Shown one piece after another: positions 60,085 through 64,000 of a DNA stretch of 64,000 nt. The translations under genes and the position numbers were made by a program. The stretch's first letter is position 1; each line of letters begins with the position of its first letter. Origin of the DNA: Pampus argenteus (Eukaryota > Chordata > Actinopteri > Scombriformes > Stromateidae); contig CM072860.1 of assembly GCA_036937835.1 (NCBI GenBank), positions 7,147,001 to 7,211,000 of the forward strand, read 5' to 3'. The notes under the pieces are model-generated. The model had not been told where the DNA came from and did no database searches. It saw only the letters and a list, made by a program, of their open reading frames with translations.

Positions 60085-61299
60085 AATAGATATCTGAGGG
60101 ATGGGTTGAAGCTGCTCTTCCCGGCTCCACGGCCTAGCATTAGCATGTTTATTACCATTTCCATTTTGCTCTTCTGCTCACTCTCCTTTCCCATCAATGT
60201 ATTGAAGGTGAGTAGAGGCCTATCATAGATGTGAAAAAAGAAAAAAAGGCTTTTTTTTCTCAGCTTTGGTACAAATTAAACACAGTGCTTCTTGTCCTCA
60301 CGTTGCCACATATGCCCATAAAGACAAAATATTGGCATTGTATATATTTTAGGTTATAATCTGCAAGATTTTAATATGAATAAATATTCATTGCACATCA
60401 GGAATTTAACCTATACCCTAGCTCAAACATTTCCTAGACATCCATAGACAATGATGCCTTTTAACAAAATCCAACTTTGAAGCAAAATAATGTCATCATG
60501 CTAGTTACACATCATGCAGATAACTGTAGCTAAGCATGTACCTTCAGTGTACACTTCAACAGACATCATCTCTTATTCAAAACTGCACAACATGGACGCC
60601 AATGGTTTGTGGAAATGACTGCAAAGCATCTGTTGTGGGAAGCTCTCCACATGGGGTGACGCATAATTCCATGAAGGAAAAGCACATTGTTGTAATTGCC
60701 ATACTATGAGGAGAAGGGACTCGAAGTTAAAAAAACAAAGTAGTGGAGGATATTAGTATTCGGATGGCCAATTTGATGGGAGGCGCCATTAGTAATGAAC
60801 TTCTAGGCTTAGACAAATGATTTGCATGAAAGGCGAACTCTGAAACGTAATGATGTTCCGAGTCAAATCTGCCAGACCACAGCATGAGGTACGGCTTTCC
60901 TCCGCGCCCTCTGTTCTGATTAACTATGAGATGACCCAAATCATATGCGACTTGTGTCTTTGAATTAAGTTTGTCTTGATTTGCCTCATAATTGGAAATG
61001 GCAGGAAGGGATTGAGAAATGAAGGAACAGCACATTTTGGGTGTCATGGATGGAATATGATTTCAGTTAGGTATTATTTGATGTCATTTATGAATGTCTC
61101 CGCAAGTCATGGAGAGCCTCTGACGCAGAATACCTGGCACAATTTAGAGATTTTTTGTATGCTTTAACAACAAATAAACAATAGAAATATCCTAAAATAG
61201 GCCACAACAATTCACAGGGTCTAGACTCTATGCTTGCAGTCCCTTTACAGAATGACGTGTGCATTTGAGTGCTGCAGTTCATGATTCGGGCATGATTAA

Positions 61300-61560
61300 G
61301 GATTTATATTGCATCCTCATACCCCCATTACGCTGTCAACAGCCATTTCCTGTGCCCCACACACAAGCGTGCAAACTTATGCAGCTGTGCCCAACTTGAC
61401 AGTGGGAGCGGAAAATGGGAAGCCGCTCTCCTGTGACGGAAAAACAGAATGCATCATTTCCATTTGTATGGAATGGTGCAACGGCACGGTCAAAGCCGTG
61501 TAGCTGAGACGGATCCTTCCACATACAATGCAACGGCTGCTACACGATCGGTGATTATTC
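61300..61560. promoter_or_regulatory. Candidate conserved non-coding element
   Basis: Complex, CpG-richer block than its flanks, with a small inverted repeat CACGG-TCAAAG-CCGTG near 61485 and GAATGCATCATTTCC. Open frames cross both strands, but none resembles a known protein. Conservation was not measured. Confidence 0.25.
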
Positions 61561-64000
61561 ATAGACAATGTATGCACACAGTCTTTTGTCATTGTTTGGA
61601 GAAAAATGCTTTCCACACTTAATAAAAGACACCAAAGGCAACTTCATATATATTCAAAGCCAAGTTTCAACTGGGGAGAGTTAATGGGTATCCATAAGCT
61701 GCTTGCCAACATAAACTGTGTGCTTTTAGAACAAAGATCAATTATCAACTGATGATAATTAAAAATGTATCTTAATGCCCATTCCTAATCACCATTTAGC
61801 ATCTGTCCGTACATGCGCCACTTTCTCAATGCATATTCCCCTACAAACAAGTACAGTACAGCGTGAGGGATGAACAAAAGCTGGTCTGCATGCTCAAATT
61901 GCTTAGGAAGATAAATGCTGTGTCAGCAGTCTCGGACCGTTGGAGCAAAGGATGCAGTGGGGATGAAGCAAGTGACCATTGTAAAATTACTGTGCTTGTG
62001 ATCAGTGGCTTGCAAAAAAGGCAAACAGGTAGGGGGGCCAGAAGCTGCCATGCAATTCTCTGGTATACTGGCAGGAGCTCTATAGATGGGAAGACCTGAG
62101 CTGCCACATGGAACACCCAATTGTTTTCAGAAAAACACATTTTTTGACCCAAAAGATAAGTCCTGTGGAAACATGCTGACTCGAATATAAAACAAAGATA
62201 TTCTAAACTTCTTTAAGCAGCATTTATATGCGTGAAGAAGTGGTATGACTAAAGCGGTTGTCAACGGTAACGCATAATTGACACTGATTTAGAATCTTAC
62301 ACTGTGTTGGACTATTAAACTTATTTTACACTGTCAGCACCTACTAATGTTCTCAGAGCTACCGAGTGTTTTGGCAGGCTTTCCGTGTGAATAATAATAA
62401 TAATCATTAGGTGTTATTTGCACGTCTTGCTCATAAAGAGACAAATTCTTTTTCTCTCTTCACATGCTGGGACAAATAATGACCGAGTTCAGCCAACTTG
62501 ACGTACCAATTATCTTCACATCCATTAGATGTTTCATAAAATATCCATAGGTAGAGCGATTGCTTGGGATTTGGCCAATACTGATTTGATGCTCCTCTCC
62601 TCAATCCCCGATTGTATTCCCTCATATGTAACAAAAATGCAGCACACGATGACATGTACATTCATTATTGTAATTAAAAAGATGGAGTTGGCTGTCTTCA
62701 CAGGAATCAATCCCCACCACCACCCTCTTATATCTTAGTGTGTTGCTAATCGTGGGATACAATCAGTATCTGTATCGTATGTAGGATGATTTAAGACAAA
62801 ACCGCTGCCAACAAGATGGATGTTGGACTTTACAATCTGCATGCTGTGTGAGAGAACATCTGCTAGAGCTACAGAGGCGCTTGGACTACACTCTGAATAT
62901 GATAAATAACTCTGCACATGTTGTGGCTCTGTATTCGTTTTAATAGATGTAAACACAGCCTCCTAAATTAATAATTATTGATTCAGACAAATGAGGTATG
63001 TGTTTGTTCCCTTCAATAGCCTTAGATGCCGGCGTTCTTTCTTTGCAGTGACCTCACAATGCTGGCAGCATAATTAGGTGCTGAGTGACTTTAAAATGCA
63101 AATTGTGTTTTTTTTCACAGCTTATGGCAGTGCACTCAAACAGGTCTAGTAAATGACCAAATAGGGTAAAGAATATGACAGTTCACATCTTTGATATTAT
63201 ATTACTCATGTACTGTATAGAGCCAACAACTACAAGTAGCTATTTCTTATGGACTGATTGCCTCAAGCAGGTTTAGAGGCGATGTGTGAAAATGTAAACG
63301 AGTGTAAGAATCTACAGCCAAGCTCTGTGACGCTGTGTGGAGCTTTGAGCAAAATGCTAATGTCAGTAATGCTACCATGGTGATATATGATGAAATATTA
63401 TATACTACATAAGAAGTTCCGCAGTATCATAGCAGAGGCACTGACATCACCTTTTTGGCTTGAAAAATATTATTTTGGCCTGTGCAATTATAGTAAACGC
63501 TGATGCATACTGTGTGGCAGAAACCTTTAAAGGATCAGATTATATTGTGTGATATCCCACTGACTGGAGGACATACAGTAGGGCACAAAATAAGGAGAAT
63601 GTGTGCAAGTCTGAGCCAGGTAGTCAAGGGGTGCGCTAAGTCATTTTCTACTAGATTAATTGGGTACTCCAGGGTCATCCTTAATGCAGCTAATGATCTT
63701 GAGAAACTTTTTTTGAGCCGCGTTAGGCTCCTAATTATAACCAAATAACTTTGGAAAAGGAAAAGTGATGTGGCGAGAATTGATTTTTTTTGGGTGTTAT
63801 TAGTTGTCTGTACATTATTACACCCCGTACAGCAAATATGAGTGCAGTGAATGATTGTTTAATGTTTTAAGGCTGCATAAACGAAATTAATGAATCATTA
63901 TTGTAATTTCCACCATAAAATAATGCTACCCACTGCGGCACCCATTGTCTCCCGCAGTCACTTTTGTCTACTAAACTTGAAAAGCCTGATATAACCTTGT

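Larger units (their letters stand above)
58893..64000 (+). other. ptprd: Intron 4 of ptprd (phase 1, runs off the window)
   Basis: Starts GTAGGT. No Ig2 exon (family wording GFPTIDMGPQLKVVE) or alternative mini-exon was found before the right edge, so the intron is at least 5.1 kb. It holds a long CA microsatellite close to the donor, an ACGC run near 60065, three octamers (59199, 60820, 63096) and CNE-like blocks near 61300 and 63840. No RNA gene was seen. Confidence 0.8.

Noticed and set aside
59755..60228. 157-codon open frame in intron 4
   Set aside because: It passes through TG and ACGC repeats, has no recognisable domain and lies within the intron. Treated as chance.
58893..64000. Search for the Ig2 exon or the LAR-family mini-exons
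   Set aside because: No match to the expected Ig2 wording or to short mini-exons with splice sites. They must lie beyond the right edge.
1..64000. tRNA, rRNA, CRISPR array, prophage or endogenous retrovirus
   Set aside because: No tRNA cloverleaf apart from the degenerate SINE, no rRNA core sequences, no regularly spaced repeats, and no gag, pol or env-like frames were recognised.

Overview
This window is vertebrate genomic DNA and almost certainly comes from a teleost fish. It is dominated by non-coding sequence rich in CA/TG and GA/CT microsatellites. It carries two repeats of teleost type: a tRNA-derived SINE fragment and a 'TTAAAGGGACAGTTCAC' family repeat. No long open reading frame, bacterial-style operon, rRNA or CRISPR array is present. 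Nearly all open frames in the window are short and run through repeats or AT-rich intron.

The coding content I can support is the 5' part of one plus-strand gene, a LAR-family receptor protein tyrosine phosphatase. It best matches PTPRD (ptprd; whether this is the a or b teleost paralogue cannot be told). Four exons can be placed. (1) A putative promoter and 5'UTR exon ends at a strong donor at 2183/2184. (2) Exon 34884-35069 carries the end of the 5'UTR and a signal peptide. (3) Exon 56695-56840 encodes the first half of Ig domain 1. (4) Exon 58751-58892 encodes the second half of Ig domain 1. The coding exons join in phase (introns of phase 1, 0, 1) and give 122 codons plus one base. This reads signal peptide, then a TPPKF-type mature N-terminus, then a complete Ig1 with both disulfide cysteines, the core Trp and the KKGKK basic loop. 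Ig2 and everything downstream lie beyond the right edge.

Layout: 1-1500 upstream flank with a diverged repeat; 1500-1800 putative promoter (G-quadruplex-type tract, perfect CRE, paired CT/GA tracts); about 1800-2183 5'UTR exon with three upstream AUGs; 2184-34883 intron 1 (32.7 kb); 34884-35069 signal-peptide exon; 35070-56694 intron 2 (21.6 kb); 56695-56840 Ig1 exon a; 56841-58750 intron 3 (1.9 kb); 58751-58892 Ig1 exon b; 58893 to the end, intron 4.

I found no obviously new protein system. The points most worth a second look are regulatory. The 5'UTR contains an ideal-context AUG whose short uORF is completed only by splicing. The window holds three perfect CREs and at least eleven POU octamers. 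One CTCF-like core lies beside a CRE. A 10-bp-stem inverted repeat sits in a GC-richer block that looks like a conserved non-coding element. Several AT-rich homeodomain-motif blocks are candidate enhancers. Conservation could not be measured here, so every enhancer call is inference from composition and motifs.
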